Part shown: piece after piece, positions 41,750-52,903 of the stretch
Position numbering within the stretch: the stretch's first letter is position 1
Layout of the letters: every line of letters begins with the position of its first letter
The notes under the pieces: generated by a model
What the model was told of the DNA's origin: nothing
What the model saw: the letters and a program-made list of their open reading frames with translations, nothing else
Databases searched by the model: none
Made by a program: the position numbers and the translations under genes
Source of the DNA: Nocardiopsis alborubida
GTDB lineage: Bacteria; Actinomycetota; Actinomycetes; Streptosporangiales; Streptosporangiaceae
Assembly (NCBI RefSeq): GCF_012396365.1
Contig: NZ_JAAXPG010000015.1
Span: forward strand, 124,001-188,000
DNA: 64,000 nt
Reading direction: 5' to 3'

Positions 41750-44700
41750 TCAGACCAGGTCGGGGTGCGGGTCCTCGCCGTCGAAGAGGTCGGCGGGCGG
41801 ACGCGCCCGCCCCCGGGCGAACGCGCGCCCGAACCCCGCCTCGCCCAGAACCGCCCGTGCGCGCGCCGCCGCGCGGTCCACGTCGCTCCGTTCACCGGCG
41901 GGCATCGGCGCGCCCGCCCCCTCTCGCAGGGCCTCGGCGGTGCCGAGGAGTCCGGCGGCGGCGCCGTGGCGGCCGGTGAGCGTGTGCGCGGCGGCCACTC
42001 CCTCCAGCGCGAGCGCCAGGGCGCGCGGGTCACCGCTGCCGCGGGCCGCGGCCAGCCCCTCCCTGTGCAGGCGCAGCGCCTCGGCCGCGTCGCCCCGCAG
42101 CTCCGCCGAGAAGCCCAGTTCGGCCAGGGCCAGGGCGGCGCCCGGCAACCAGCCCACCCGGGCCGACCACCGCGCTATCGGGCGCATGTGCCGCTCGGCC
42201 TCCTCCAGCCTTCCCCCGCGCCGCGCGCTGAGCCCCAGCCCGAGCCGGGCGTACTGCTCCCCCGGCACGTCCCCCTGCCCCCGCACCAGGTCCAGCGCCC
42301 GCCGGTGGAGCTCGTCGGCGCGGTCCAGGTCGCCCTCCAGCAGGGCGATCCGGCCCAGCCCGGCCACCGCCCCGGCGGCCTCGGACCACAGCCCCAGCTC
42401 CTCGGCCATGCCCAGGGCCTCCCGGCGGAAGCGGGCCGCGTCGGCGAGGCGGCCGGTGACCTCGGCCGGCATCGCCAGGACGGTCAGGGCGTTCATCTGG
42501 CCCCAGCGGTCGCCGAGGCCGCGGAAGAGCGCGAGTGCCTCCCTCCCCAGGGCACCCGCCTCGACCAGGTTCCCGCGTCCCAGGGCGTGCGAGGCCCGTG
42601 CGGTCAGGGACGCGGCCAGCCCCCAGCGGTCGCCGCGCTCGCGGAAGACGGCCAGCGCCTGGGTGACGAGGTCCTCGCTGACGGCCCGGTCTCCCCGGCC
42701 GTGGAGCACGAACCCGATCATCCAGGCCGCGCGGGCGCGTTCGAGCTCGGTGTCGCCGGGCGGCCCGGGCAGGTCGTCGAAGGCCTTGAGCGCGCTGTGG
42801 GCCAGGGCGGTGTGGTCGTTCCCGGCCCCGGCGAGGATCTCGAACACCGCGGCGGTCGCCCCGGCCATGGCCGCCTCCGTGGAGGCGGGTCCGCGCACCG
42901 CGTCCCGGACGCGGCCGGTGAGGCGGCGGCCCTCCCGGTAGCGGCCGCGCATGTACCAGTACCAGCCCAGGGAGTTGGCGAGGCGGGCGGCGTGCCCCTC
43001 CGCTCCGCGCCCGACGGCCTCGTCCAGGGCCGCGCGCAGGTTGGGCGCCTCGGCGTCCAGGCGTCGGAGCGCCTCCTTCTGGGAGGGGCCCGGTATCCGC
43101 CCCGCGTACCGGCGGACCAGGGCGGTGTAGTGGTCCAGGTGGCGCCCGCGCAGTCCGTACGCCTCCCCGGCCTCGGACAGGCGCTGGCGGGCGTAGTCGG
43201 CGATGGACTCCAGGAGCCGGTGGCGGCGGCCGGTGAGGGGGTCGTCCGCGGCCACCACGAGGGAGCGGTCGACCAGGCTCGTGAGCAGGTCCACGACGTC
43301 GACGGCGTCGATGCCGTCGCCGGAGCAGACGGCCTCGACGTCCTCGGGTGCGCACCCGCCGGTGAACACGGCGAGGCGGCGCAGCAGGACGCGCTCGCGC
43401 TCGTCGAGCAGTTCCCAGCTCCAGTCGATCATGGCGCGCAGGGTCCGCTGGCGCGGGGGCAGGTGGCGCCGGGCGGTGGACAGCAGGCGGAAGCGGTCGT
43501 CCAGGCGGGAGAGCACGCCGGTGACGCCGAGGGCGCGCACGCGGGTGGCGGCCAGCTCCAGGGCCAGGGGGATCCCGTCGAGGCGGCGGCACAGCAGGGC
43601 GACGTCGGCGGCGTTGTCCGGGGTCAGGGCGAACCCGGGCGCGGAGGCGGCGGCGCGTTCGGCGAACAGGCGCACCGCGCCGGAGGCCCCGACACGGTCG
43701 GCGGGGGTGTCGGCGGAGGGCACGGGCAGGGGCTCGACTCCGTACAGGACCTCGCCGGGCACCCCGAGGGGTTCGCGGCTGGTGGCCAGGACGCGCAGGT
43801 CCGGCAGACGGCCGAGCAGGGCTCCGACCAGGTCGGCGACCTCGTCCGCGAGGTGCTCGCAGTCGTCCAGGACGAGCAGGGTGTGCCTGCCCTCCAGCGC
43901 GCCCAGCACGTGGCGCAGGGGGTCCGACCCGCCGCCGTCGCGGACCCCGAGTGCCCTCGCCAGGGCCGTGACGGGATCCGGTTCGGACGCGGAGGCGTCC
44001 GGTACGGCTCGCTGGGCGGCGAACTCGACCAGGTGCGCCCCGCCGCCGAAGCCGGGGGCGAGCTCGTGCGCGAGCGCGAGGGCCAGGCGGGTCTTGCCGA
44101 CCCCGCCGATCCCGGTGAGGGTGACCAGGCGGACCTCGGCCAGAAGCCGTGTTATCTGCCGTTGCTCCTCCTCGCGGCCGATGAGCGCGGTGAGCGGCAG
44201 GGGAGGGAGCGCGCGGCCGGTGACCGCGGGCGCCGAGGAGGAAGCGTCGGACGGCACGACCGGGGCTACGGGTACGGTGCCCGCCTGCGCAGCAGGATCC
44301 TCCGGGGTTCCGTGCGCGTTCCCCATGCCGGGGACCGGTTCCCCCGATGTCGCGCGGGCGCCCTCCGCACGCGGGGGCGGCTCCCCCTGCGTCGCGGACG
44401 CGCTCCCCGTACCAGGAACAGGCCCTTCCGGTGTTGTGCGGACAGCCCCCGCGCGCGGAGCGGGTCCCGTCGGCGCCTCGGAAGCTCGTGCCGTTGCGGG
44501 AGCGGGTTTCATCGAGGTCCCGGACGTGGAAGCGTCCCCGGAAGCCGGGGACGCCGGACGGTGCCGGAGGATGCGGCCGTGCAGCTCGGCCACCTCGGGG
44601 CCGGGATCCACCCCCAGCTCCTCCCGCAGGCGCCCGGCCAGGGCCGTGTGGGCGGTCAGGGCGTCGGCCTGGCGCCCACCCTCGTACAGGGCGCGCATGT

Positions 44701-45298
44701 ACGCGGCCACCAGTCGCTCGCGCAGGGGGTGCTCGGCCACGAGGGCGCCCAGCGGACCGGTCACCCCTCGGTGTTCGCCCAGGTCGAGCCGGGCGAGGGC
44801 GTGTTCCTCCAGTGCGCCCAGGCGGCGCTCCTCCAGCCGTGCGGCCGCCGGCCGGGCGAACTCCTCGTCGGCCACGTCGGCGTAGGCGGGACCGCGCCAC
44901 AGCTCCAGGGCCTCGGTGAGCAGCCGGACCCGTTCGCGAGCGCTGACGGCCCCGTGGGCCGCGTCCGCCAGCGACTGGAAGCGCTCGGCGTCCACGGCGG
45001 CGGGAGGCAGGTCGAGGAGGTAGCCGGGCGGGTGGTGGCGGACCAGGTCGCGGGCCCCGGGTTCGGCCTCGTCCAGCGCCCGGCGCAGGGCCCACACCTT
45101 GCGTTGCAGGGCGCGTCCGGGGCTGCCGGGCCGGAGGCCGTCCGCCCACAGCCACTCCACGAGGCGGTCCGCCGACACCGGCCAGCCCCGGTGGGCGAGC
45201 AGGCCTGCCAGCAGGACTCGGGCCTTGCGTTCGGGGATCGGCACGGCCCGGCCGTCGTCCGTGAACGCGCGGACGGGACCCAGGACACCGAAGCGCAT
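41750..45298 (-). CDS. AfsR/SARP family transcriptional regulator
   Basis: 1,182 aa. Residues ~1-95 are the OmpR-like SARP DNA-binding domain (MRFGVLGPVRAFTDDGRAVP, RALQRKVWALRRALDE). ~96-245 is the BTAD (VDAERFQSLADAAHG, LREELGVDPGPEVAELHGRIL). ~250-370 is a Pro/Ala/Gly/Thr linker with two ~28-residue repeats. The NB-ARC ATPase has P-loop GIGGVGKT at 396-403, LLVLDDCEHL and the GIPLALELAATRVRALG motif. The C-terminal ~500 residues are TPR-like. These proteins activate secondary-metabolism or morphological genes. The MFS exporter is divergently transcribed, separated by 336 bp with direct repeats. Confidence 0.93.
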   Translation of the reverse strand: MRFGVLGPVRAFTDDGRAVPIPERKARVLLAGLLAHRGWPVSADRLVEWLWADGLRPGSPGRALQRKVWALRRALDEAEPGARDLVRHHPPGYLLDLPPAAVDAERFQSLADAAHGAVSARERVRLLTEALELWRGPAYADVADEEFARPAAARLEERRLGALEEHALARLDLGEHRGVTGPLGALVAEHPLRERLVAAYMRALYEGGRQADALTAHTALAGRLREELGVDPGPEVAELHGRILRHRPASPASGDASTSGTSMKPAPATARASEAPTGPAPRAGAVRTTPEGPVPGTGSASATQGEPPPRAEGARATSGEPVPGMGNAHGTPEDPAAQAGTVPVAPVVPSDASSSAPAVTGRALPPLPLTALIGREEEQRQITRLLAEVRLVTLTGIGGVGKTRLALALAHELAPGFGGGAHLVEFAAQRAVPDASASEPDPVTALARALGVRDGGGSDPLRHVLGALEGRHTLLVLDDCEHLADEVADLVGALLGRLPDLRVLATSREPLGVPGEVLYGVEPLPVPSADTPADRVGASGAVRLFAERAAASAPGFALTPDNAADVALLCRRLDGIPLALELAATRVRALGVTGVLSRLDDRFRLLSTARRHLPPRQRTLRAMIDWSWELLDERERVLLRRLAVFTGGCAPEDVEAVCSGDGIDAVDVVDLLTSLVDRSLVVAADDPLTGRRHRLLESIADYARQRLSEAGEAYGLRGRHLDHYTALVRRYAGRIPGPSQKEALRRLDAEAPNLRAALDEAVGRGAEGHAARLANSLGWYWYMRGRYREGRRLTGRVRDAVRGPASTEAAMAGATAAVFEILAGAGNDHTALAHSALKAFDDLPGPPGDTELERARAAWMIGFVLHGRGDRAVSEDLVTQALAVFRERGDRWGLAASLTARASHALGRGNLVEAGALGREALALFRGLGDRWGQMNALTVLAMPAEVTGRLADAARFRREALGMAEELGLWSEAAGAVAGLGRIALLEGDLDRADELHRRALDLVRGQGDVPGEQYARLGLGLSARRGGRLEEAERHMRPIARWSARVGWLPGAALALAELGFSAELRGDAAEALRLHREGLAAARGSGDPRALALALEGVAAAHTLTGRHGAAAGLLGTAEALREGAGAPMPAGERSDVDRAAARARAVLGEAGFGRAFARGRARPPADLFDGEDPHPDLV

Positions 45299-45339
45299 GG
45301 CCTCACCGTAGCCGAGCGCGGAAACCCCGACCGGTCCGA

Positions 45340-45411
45340 CCGGGGTCGGGCCGCGCGCGAAGGCCCCATCCGGGGCTGAACGGGGCCGGCCGGGGTCGGG
45401 CCGGGTGCGAA
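45340..45411. repeat. 50-bp-spaced direct repeat in SARP promoter region
   Basis: CCGGGGTCGGGCCG-N2-GCGAA occurs at 45340-45361 and 45390-45411 (22 bp, 2 mismatches), with further partial GACCGG copies around them. SARPs bind short direct repeats near promoters, and this lies 42-113 bp upstream of the SARP start. Its role is inference. Confidence 0.5.
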
Positions 45412-45510
45412 CCGGGGCCGGACCGAGTGCGGGTCAGGCGAGCGTGGGAGCTACCGACACGCCGTCCCTGGGGGGGAGAGTCGATCCCCGCGTCCGCCGG
45501 CACGACCTTC

Positions 45511-45549
45511 CCCTCCCCTTCCCGGAGCGAGGGTCCGGGAAGGGGAGGG
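45511..45549. promoter_or_regulatory. 16-bp hairpin upstream of the MFS gene
   Basis: CCCTCCCCTTCCCGGA (45511-45526) and its exact complement (45534-45549) with a 7-nt loop, ending 85 bp before the MFS start. It could be an attenuator, a terminator of an upstream transcript, or a DNA site. One arm is almost purely pyrimidine. Confidence 0.55.
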
Positions 45550-45634
45550 CGGCGGCTCCCCGCCGTCGCCGGGGACGGCGGGCCCCACCCCCGCGGCCGC
45601 CCCGCCCGAGCCGCCCGACAACCCACGGAGAACC

Positions 45635-47155
45635 ATGACCATCCAGGCCCCGCACCGTCGCGCCACGTGGCGCGAGTGGCTCGGGCTGTCCATCCTGACC
45701 CTGCCCGTGTTCATGATGGCCAACGACGTTTCGGTGCTCTACCTGGCGCTGCCCCGGATCGGCGCCGACCTGCTGCCCTCGGCCGCCCAGTCGCTGTGGA
45801 TCCTGCACGTGGGCGAACTGCTGGGCGCCGGACTGGTGCTGACCATGGGCCGTCTGGGCGACCGGGTGGGGCGGCGCCTGCTGCTCCTGACCGGTCTGGC
45901 CGTGTACGCGGCCGCCTCCGCCGCGGCCGCCTTCGCCCCCGGCCCCGTGACGCTCATCGCGGCCCGCGCCGTGCTGGGCGCGTCCGTGGCGGTGATATCG
46001 CCGTCCGCGCTGGCGCTGCTGCGGCAGATGTTCCCCGGCGCCCGGCAGTTCGCGACCGCCGTGGCGCTGTACCTGAGCGCGTTCTCCGTGGGGATGGCGC
46101 TGGGCCCGCCGCTGGGCGGCCTGCTGCTGGAGTTCCTCTGGTGGGGGTCGGTGTTCCTGGTGAACGTGCCCGTGGCCCTGTTCGCGCTGGTGACCCTGCC
46201 GTTCCTGCTGCCGGAGTTCCGCGACCCGGGCGCGCGGCGGCTGGACCCCGCGAGCGTCCTGTTGTCCACGGCCGCCCTGGTCCTGGCCGTCTTCGGGCTC
46301 CAGGAGGTCGTCTCGCGGGGGCCGGAGCCGCCGCTGCTGGCCGCCGTGGCCGGGGGCCTGGCGCTGGGCTGGCTCTTCTGGCGCCGCCAGCGGCGGCTGG
46401 ACGACCCGCTGCTGCCCCCGGGCCTGTTCTCCGAGCGGGGGTTCGGCGCGGCGGTGTCCCTGACCCTGCTGATGCTGCTGGTCGCGGGCGGCCCGAACCT
46501 GTTCGGCGTGCAGTTCCTCCAGTCCGCCCTGGAGGTGTCGCCGGGGCTGGTGGGGCTGCTGCTGGTCCTTCCCGCCGTGGCGGGTCTGGTCGGCACCATG
46601 CTCACCCCGCTGCTGCTGCGGTGGGCGACCGCGGGGCAGGTGCTGGCGCTGTCGATGCCCGTCGCCCTCGTCGGACTGGTGACCATGGCGGCGTCCGCCG
46701 GTCCCGGATCCCTGTGGGGACTGGTCACCGGTACCGTCCTGCTCTCCCTCGGCGGCGGCCCGGCGATGACGCTGGGCAGCCAGGTGGCGCTGTCCTCCGC
46801 GCCGCGGGAGCGGACGGCGACGGCCTCGGCCGTGGTGGACGTGGCCTCGGGCATGGGGCAGACGCTGAGCCTGGCACTGCTGGGCGGACTCGGGCTGGCG
46901 GTGTACCGGGGCGCCCTGGAGGGCTCCGTGCCCGCTGGTGTCCCCGCGGACGCGGCCGGGACCGCGGGTGAGGGTGTCGGCGCCGCCGCGGCGGTCGCCG
47001 GTGACCTGGGCGGCGCGGCGGGGGCCGCGCTGCGCGAGGCCGCCGGGACGGCGCTGGGCACCGCGCTCCAGACGGCCTCCGTGGTCGGCGCGGTGGTGCT
47101 GGCCTGCACGATCGTCGTGGTGTCGGTGCGGCTGTGGTGGTACCGCCCCGACTGA
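45635..47155 (+). CDS. MFS transporter, EmrB/QacA (DHA2) type
   Basis: 506 aa with about 14 transmembrane helices. Motif A is GRLGDRVGRRLLLL near residue 72, and the DHA2 antiporter motif C appears as GMALGPPLGGLLLEFLWW near residue 155. It exports drugs or natural products with proton exchange. An Ala/Gly-rich loop sits near residue 440 before the last helix. The divergent SARP and repeated sites between them suggest co-regulation with a secondary metabolite, but no biosynthetic cluster is seen here. Confidence 0.92.
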   Translation: MTIQAPHRRATWREWLGLSILTLPVFMMANDVSVLYLALPRIGADLLPSAAQSLWILHVGELLGAGLVLTMGRLGDRVGRRLLLLTGLAVYAAASAAAAFAPGPVTLIAARAVLGASVAVISPSALALLRQMFPGARQFATAVALYLSAFSVGMALGPPLGGLLLEFLWWGSVFLVNVPVALFALVTLPFLLPEFRDPGARRLDPASVLLSTAALVLAVFGLQEVVSRGPEPPLLAAVAGGLALGWLFWRRQRRLDDPLLPPGLFSERGFGAAVSLTLLMLLVAGGPNLFGVQFLQSALEVSPGLVGLLLVLPAVAGLVGTMLTPLLLRWATAGQVLALSMPVALVGLVTMAASAGPGSLWGLVTGTVLLSLGGGPAMTLGSQVALSSAPRERTATASAVVDVASGMGQTLSLALLGGLGLAVYRGALEGSVPAGVPADAAGTAGEGVGAAAAVAGDLGGAAGAALREAAGTALGTALQTASVVGAVVLACTIVVVSVRLWWYRPD

Positions 47156-47167
47156 CCGGCGCCCGGT

Positions 47168-47192
47168 GTTACCCCCGCGCCGGGCCGGGTAG
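47168..47192 (+). promoter_or_regulatory. Sigma-B-like promoter candidate upstream of clpC
   Basis: GTTA (47168-47171), 15-nt spacer, GGGTAG (47187-47192), 184 bp before the clpC start. It matches the same pattern as the dps promoter; the longer distance makes it less certain. Confidence 0.45.
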
Positions 47193-47375
47193 CGGGCGGG
47201 ACGGAGGACGGGACGGCCCGGCGCGGCCCCCGGCGGGGTCGTCCGGCGCCGCGGAGGGCGGACCGGCCGCTCCCGCGCGCGTCCGGTCCCCACGCCGACG
47301 ACCGTTACCGAGCAAACTCCGGGTGCTCACCTAGAGTGAACAAGCCACTACCGCACGCACGGGGGACGAGACGAC

Positions 47376-49868
<2,493 letters not shown>

Positions 49869-49880
49869 CGCTGTGGCCAC

Positions 49881-49902
49881 GGGGCGGGCCGGAGCCCGCC
49901 CC
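49881..49902 (+). terminator. clpC terminator
   Basis: GGGGCGGGC (49881-49889) pairs with GCCCGCCCC (49894-49902) around CGGA, 12 nt after the clpC stop. Confidence 0.75.
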
Positions 49903-49910
49903 CTGCGCCG

Positions 49911-50032
49911 TGATCTTGTGCTTATAGCGGGGTCGGGCGGTCGAGACACGCTATAAGCACAAGATCATCGCAGTTCAGGAACCTCATGTCCCACCAGGAA
50001 CGTTTCCGGCCAGTCCGCTGGGAGGGTTCCTG
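49911..50032 (+). repeat. Two-stem structured intergenic element, copy 2
   Basis: Stem I arms 49911-49931 and 49947-49967 (20 of 21 pairs) have the same 57-nt total length and 15-nt loop as copy 1. Three base pairs differ by compensating changes. The tail TCGCAGTTCAG follows, then stem II CAGGAACC (49976-49983) with GGTTCCTG (50025-50032). It follows the clpC terminator, so termination is not its main job. Confidence 0.85.
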
Positions 50033-50119
50033 ACGCGACGGCCTCCGTGCCGCCCTGGGCTGGATCGTCGCGGCCCCGGCGGCCCGGCCCCGGAGGGCAC
50101 CGGCCTCAGGACACCGGCC

Positions 50120-50461
50120 TCAGGGTTCCTGGTCGATCGCCGAACCCAGATCGGTCAGCCAGGCCAGGTGGCCCTGGAGAGCCGCTCGTCCGACCGGGGT
50201 CAGGCGGAACCAGGTCTTCGGCCGGCGCCCGACCGCTCCCTTGCGGACTTCGAGCAGGCCCGCGTCCTCAAGGGTGCGGCTGTGCTTGGAGACCATCGGG
50301 TCGCTGATGTCGAGCAGCGTGCGGACGGTGGCGAAGTCGACCCACTTGGCGCCTTGCAGCAGCGCGCACATCGCCAGTCGCGGGCCGGTCTCCAGGATCG
50401 GCTGGCGCCCGGCGGCGCCTCCCTGGGAGGCGTCGCCGCCGGGACGTTGCAACGCGGTCAC
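50120..50461 (-). CDS. Winged-helix transcriptional regulator (HTH_34/MarR-like)
   Basis: 113 aa. A compact winged helix: LETGPRLAMCALLQGAKWVDFATVRTLLDISDPMVSKHSRTLEDAGLLEVRKG, then the wing RRPKTWFRLTPVGRAAL. It matches the winged-helix DNA-binding domain family (HTH_34) usually paired with a small membrane protein gene. The GTG start overlaps the upstream gene stop by 4 bp. The perfect palindrome at 50941-50966 is its likely operator, giving autoregulation of the two-gene operon. Confidence 0.88.
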   Translation of the reverse strand: MTALQRPGGDASQGGAAGRQPILETGPRLAMCALLQGAKWVDFATVRTLLDISDPMVSKHSRTLEDAGLLEVRKGAVGRRPKTWFRLTPVGRAALQGHLAWLTDLGSAIDQEP

Positions 50462-50922
50462 GGGGTGACCCTTCCGTCCTCGACGCTGCGGCGCATGGCC
50501 GAGCGGACCAGCATCTGCCCCGCGAGCACGACCACGGCGACGGGCACCAGCGCGGCGAGCGCGAAGCCGATGAGGTCGCGCTCGACCAGGACGTTGATGC
50601 CGAGGTAACCGGCGCCCGTGACGACCAGGGCGGCGATCCACATCAGCCGGGCGCCGGGGTAGGAGGTGATGTGGCGCGGCAGGTACACCCCGCTGCGCCT
50701 GCGCTGGACGACCGCGTAGGCCGTGGCGACCAGGACCACCCCGAAGACGCCCCACTGGAAGTAGAGGCCGCTGCCGGGCAGGAGCGAGGACCAGATCGGC
50801 AGGCCGGCGATGAGCACGCTCGCGAGTGCGAAGAACACCCAGTAGGCGGCGGGCAGGTCGGTGTGGGCGGCGAGCTTGCGGCGGGCGTCGGCGACCTGGT
50901 CGAGCGCGGTATTGCTGTCCAT
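50458..50922 (-). CDS. Four-helix integral membrane protein
   Basis: 154 aa. After a short soluble helix (ALDQVADARRKLAAHTDLP) come four hydrophobic segments near residues 25-45, 55-75, 95-112 and 118-138. No transport motif is visible. The same gene order (membrane protein then HTH_34 regulator) recurs in actinomycetes; its function is unknown to me. Ribosome site GAGAAGGA precedes ATG 50922. It is likely repressed by the downstream gene's product. Confidence 0.85.
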   Translation of the reverse strand: MDSNTALDQVADARRKLAAHTDLPAAYWVFFALASVLIAGLPIWSSLLPGSGLYFQWGVFGVVLVATAYAVVQRRRSGVYLPRHITSYPGARLMWIAALVVTGAGYLGINVLVERDLIGFALAALVPVAVVVLAGQMLVRSAMRRSVEDGRVTP

Positions 50923-50940
50923 GTCCTTCTCCTCTTTCGC

Positions 50941-50966
50941 ATCTACTTTCTATATGGAAAGTAGAT
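50941..50966. promoter_or_regulatory. Operator: 10-bp perfect inverted repeat
   Basis: ATCTACTTTC-TATATG-GAAAGTAGAT, 19 bp upstream of the membrane-protein gene. Very AT-rich for this genome. Fits a homodimeric winged-helix repressor site; the TATATG centre may overlap the -10. Confidence 0.8.
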
Positions 50967-51168
50967 ACCAAGGATAGGGTGCTGTCAAACACGGTCGAGC
51001 CCCGGAGAAGGCTGTTGGCACGGGATCACTTCGCCGACATGCGAAAACGCGTCGGCCGCATGCGGCCGACGCGTGTCGGGGCAGGACCCGTCGCGGTCGG
51101 CGCCGACCGCTCGCGACAGGTCAGGGAGCGCGGGGGCGGGCCGGGAGGCCCACCCCCGCGCGTCACGG

Positions 51169-52476
51169 TCAGCAGGCTCCGACGTCCCTCCAGACGCCCC
51201 ACTCGCCCGTGGTCCCGGGCTCCTCCCCCCGCGTCCACCACTGGGCCCGGTACAGGCGTCCGCCGTGGCTGACCTGGTCGCCGCCGGTGTACACCTCACC
51301 CGGGGACCAGGCCGGGGTCTCGCACCCGTCCGGGTCGGTGGGGTCCGTCGGGTCCGTGGGGTCGGTCGGGGCGACCCCGCTCTCACGGATGCGGTCGCGG
51401 ATCCACTCCCCCGCGGGCTTGAGCGACTCGGTTCCGGTCCAGGGTCCGTCGGCGGCGCAGGTGCCGGGCTCGAACACCGCGCCGGAGCGGAAGTCGTCGG
51501 AGAAGTTCCAGTTCACCCAGCTGATCTGCTCCTCGGCCAGGAGGTCGAGGTAGGCCTGGGCCGAGGCGAAGTCGTTGGCTCCGTCCCCGGTGGCCTCCTG
51601 GGTGCCGAACTCGGTGACGAACAGCGGCAGGTCCTGCGCCGCGGCCCGCAGGCCCTCCCGGTGGAAGTCGTCGTGCGTGGCGGCGTAGAAGTGGAAGACG
51701 TACATGATGTTGTCGGCGTCGACCGGGTCCGCGGTGATCTCGGTGTGGTCGGAGCCCTCGGACAGGCCGAGGGAGGACCAGCCGCGGGTGCCGACGAGCA
51801 CGACGGCCTCGGGGTCCCCGGCGCGCACGACCGGGATGATCTCCTCCGCGTAGCCGCGGACCGCGTCCCAGGAGACCCCGTGGGGCTCGTTGGCGATCTC
51901 GTAGAGGACGTTGTCCTTGTCCGCGTGGACGGAGGCGATCTCCGAGAAGAAGGTGCGCGCCATGTCGGTGTTGTGGTTCGGGTCGCCGGGCGTGAGCATG
52001 TGCCAGTCGACGATGACGTACATGCCGCGCGCGGTGCCCTCCTCGATGAGCTCGTGGACCCGGTCGGTGAAGCCGCGCGGGTCGGTCTCGTAGCCGCCCT
52101 CCTGGATGTACATGGACACGCGCATGACGTCGGCGTTCCAGTCGTGGGCGAGTGCGTCCAGGGACCCGTCGGTGAGGCAGTCGCTGTACCACTGGAGTCC
52201 GTGGGAGCTCATCCCGGTGAGCTGGACGGTGTCGCCGTTCTCGTCGCAGAGCTTGAGGCCGCAGACCCGCAGTTGGCCGTGGGCCTCGACCGGGCTGGCG
52301 GCGGCCCGGGCCGGCGCCTCGGTCACCGCGGAGGCGGGGGCGGCCGGAGCGGCCGCGGCCGGGGCCGGGGCCTGCGCGGTGACGAGCGCGAGCGGGGCGA
52401 GCAGGAGCGCGCCCGCGAGGGCGGTGCGGATCGGGGCGGGACGCCGTCGTCGGGCGGGGGCGGGGGGTTGCGCCAC
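51169..52476 (-). CDS. Secreted GH5 cellulase with CBM5/12-like domain
   Basis: 435 aa. GTG start with CTGGAGGAA upstream. Signal peptide of ~43 residues (twin basic start, ALAGALLLAPLALVTAQAPAPAAAAPA). GH5 catalytic domain: LCDENGDTVQLTGMSSHGLQW, acid/base Glu197 in IANEPHG and nucleophile Glu289 in FVTEFGTQE; endo-beta-1,4-glucanase activity is expected. A linker of TDP repeats near residue 380 leads to a C-terminal ~45-residue chitin/cellulose-binding module (PAWSPGEVYTGGDQVSHGGRLYRAQWWT). No CebR-type operator is seen upstream; CCCGTGC/GCACGGG arms (52545-52577) are the only dyad. Confidence 0.95.
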   Translation of the reverse strand: MAQPPAPARRRRPAPIRTALAGALLLAPLALVTAQAPAPAAAAPAAPASAVTEAPARAAASPVEAHGQLRVCGLKLCDENGDTVQLTGMSSHGLQWYSDCLTDGSLDALAHDWNADVMRVSMYIQEGGYETDPRGFTDRVHELIEEGTARGMYVIVDWHMLTPGDPNHNTDMARTFFSEIASVHADKDNVLYEIANEPHGVSWDAVRGYAEEIIPVVRAGDPEAVVLVGTRGWSSLGLSEGSDHTEITADPVDADNIMYVFHFYAATHDDFHREGLRAAAQDLPLFVTEFGTQEATGDGANDFASAQAYLDLLAEEQISWVNWNFSDDFRSGAVFEPGTCAADGPWTGTESLKPAGEWIRDRIRESGVAPTDPTDPTDPTDPDGCETPAWSPGEVYTGGDQVSHGGRLYRAQWWTRGEEPGTTGEWGVWRDVGAC

Positions 52477-52903
52477 TGTGGTTCCTCCAGCGGATGACGG
52501 CCCGGCGCCGCCCGGCTGGGCGGTCCGAACCGGAAGGAGTCTTTCCCGTGCAACCTAGGCCGATCATCACGCACGGGACAATCCCCCTGACGCAACGGAT
52601 TCACTTCCGCGCACGCGCGCGCCGGGCGCTGCGCGCCGTCACCGCCGGTCCGGCCCCGGGCCCGTCCGCGCACGCGTGCGCTCCGGGCGTCCGGCGGGCG
52701 GCTCCTGCCGGCCGCCGGACGCCCGGGCGGCCCCGCCCGGGGACTCGGATGGAGTGGTGGTCAGCGCGGGGTGGCCCGCACGGAGTGGCCAGCGCGGGGT
52801 GGACGGCGCCCCCGGCGCACGGTGGAGCCGCAGGGCGCGCGGGCCACCGGCGGCGCGCGCCCCGCGGGCCCGGGGAGTGTTCCGAGAAGGTCCGGCGGGT
52901 GCC
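52477..52903. other. Intergenic region upstream of cellulase
   Basis: No gene supported. Contents: the CCCGTGC...GCACGGG dyad (52545-52577) in the cellulase promoter area, a 14-bp hairpin (52683-52696 with 52713-52726) likely terminating the Pro-rich gene, and an imperfect tandem copy of GGAGTGG...CAGCGCGGGGTGG at 52751-52804. Confidence 0.5.
52683..52726 (-). terminator. Hairpin downstream of the Pro-rich miniprotein
   Basis: CCGGGCGTCCGGCG (52683-52696) and its perfect complement (52713-52726), 16-nt loop, ~180 bp after the Pro-rich stop and ~200 bp upstream of the cellulase start. Confidence 0.55.

Noticed and set aside
45427-47293. Long alternative frames on both strands over the MFS gene
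   Set aside because: The 45635 frame alone gives the 14-helix hydrophobic pattern and MFS motif A; the others are Arg/Gly/Pro- or Gln/His-rich shadows.
52751-52804. Tandem repeat of GGAGTGG...CAGCGCGGGGTGG as a regulatory repeat
   Set aside because: Only two imperfect units in low-complexity GC-rich sequence with no relation to a promoter; chance is a sufficient explanation.
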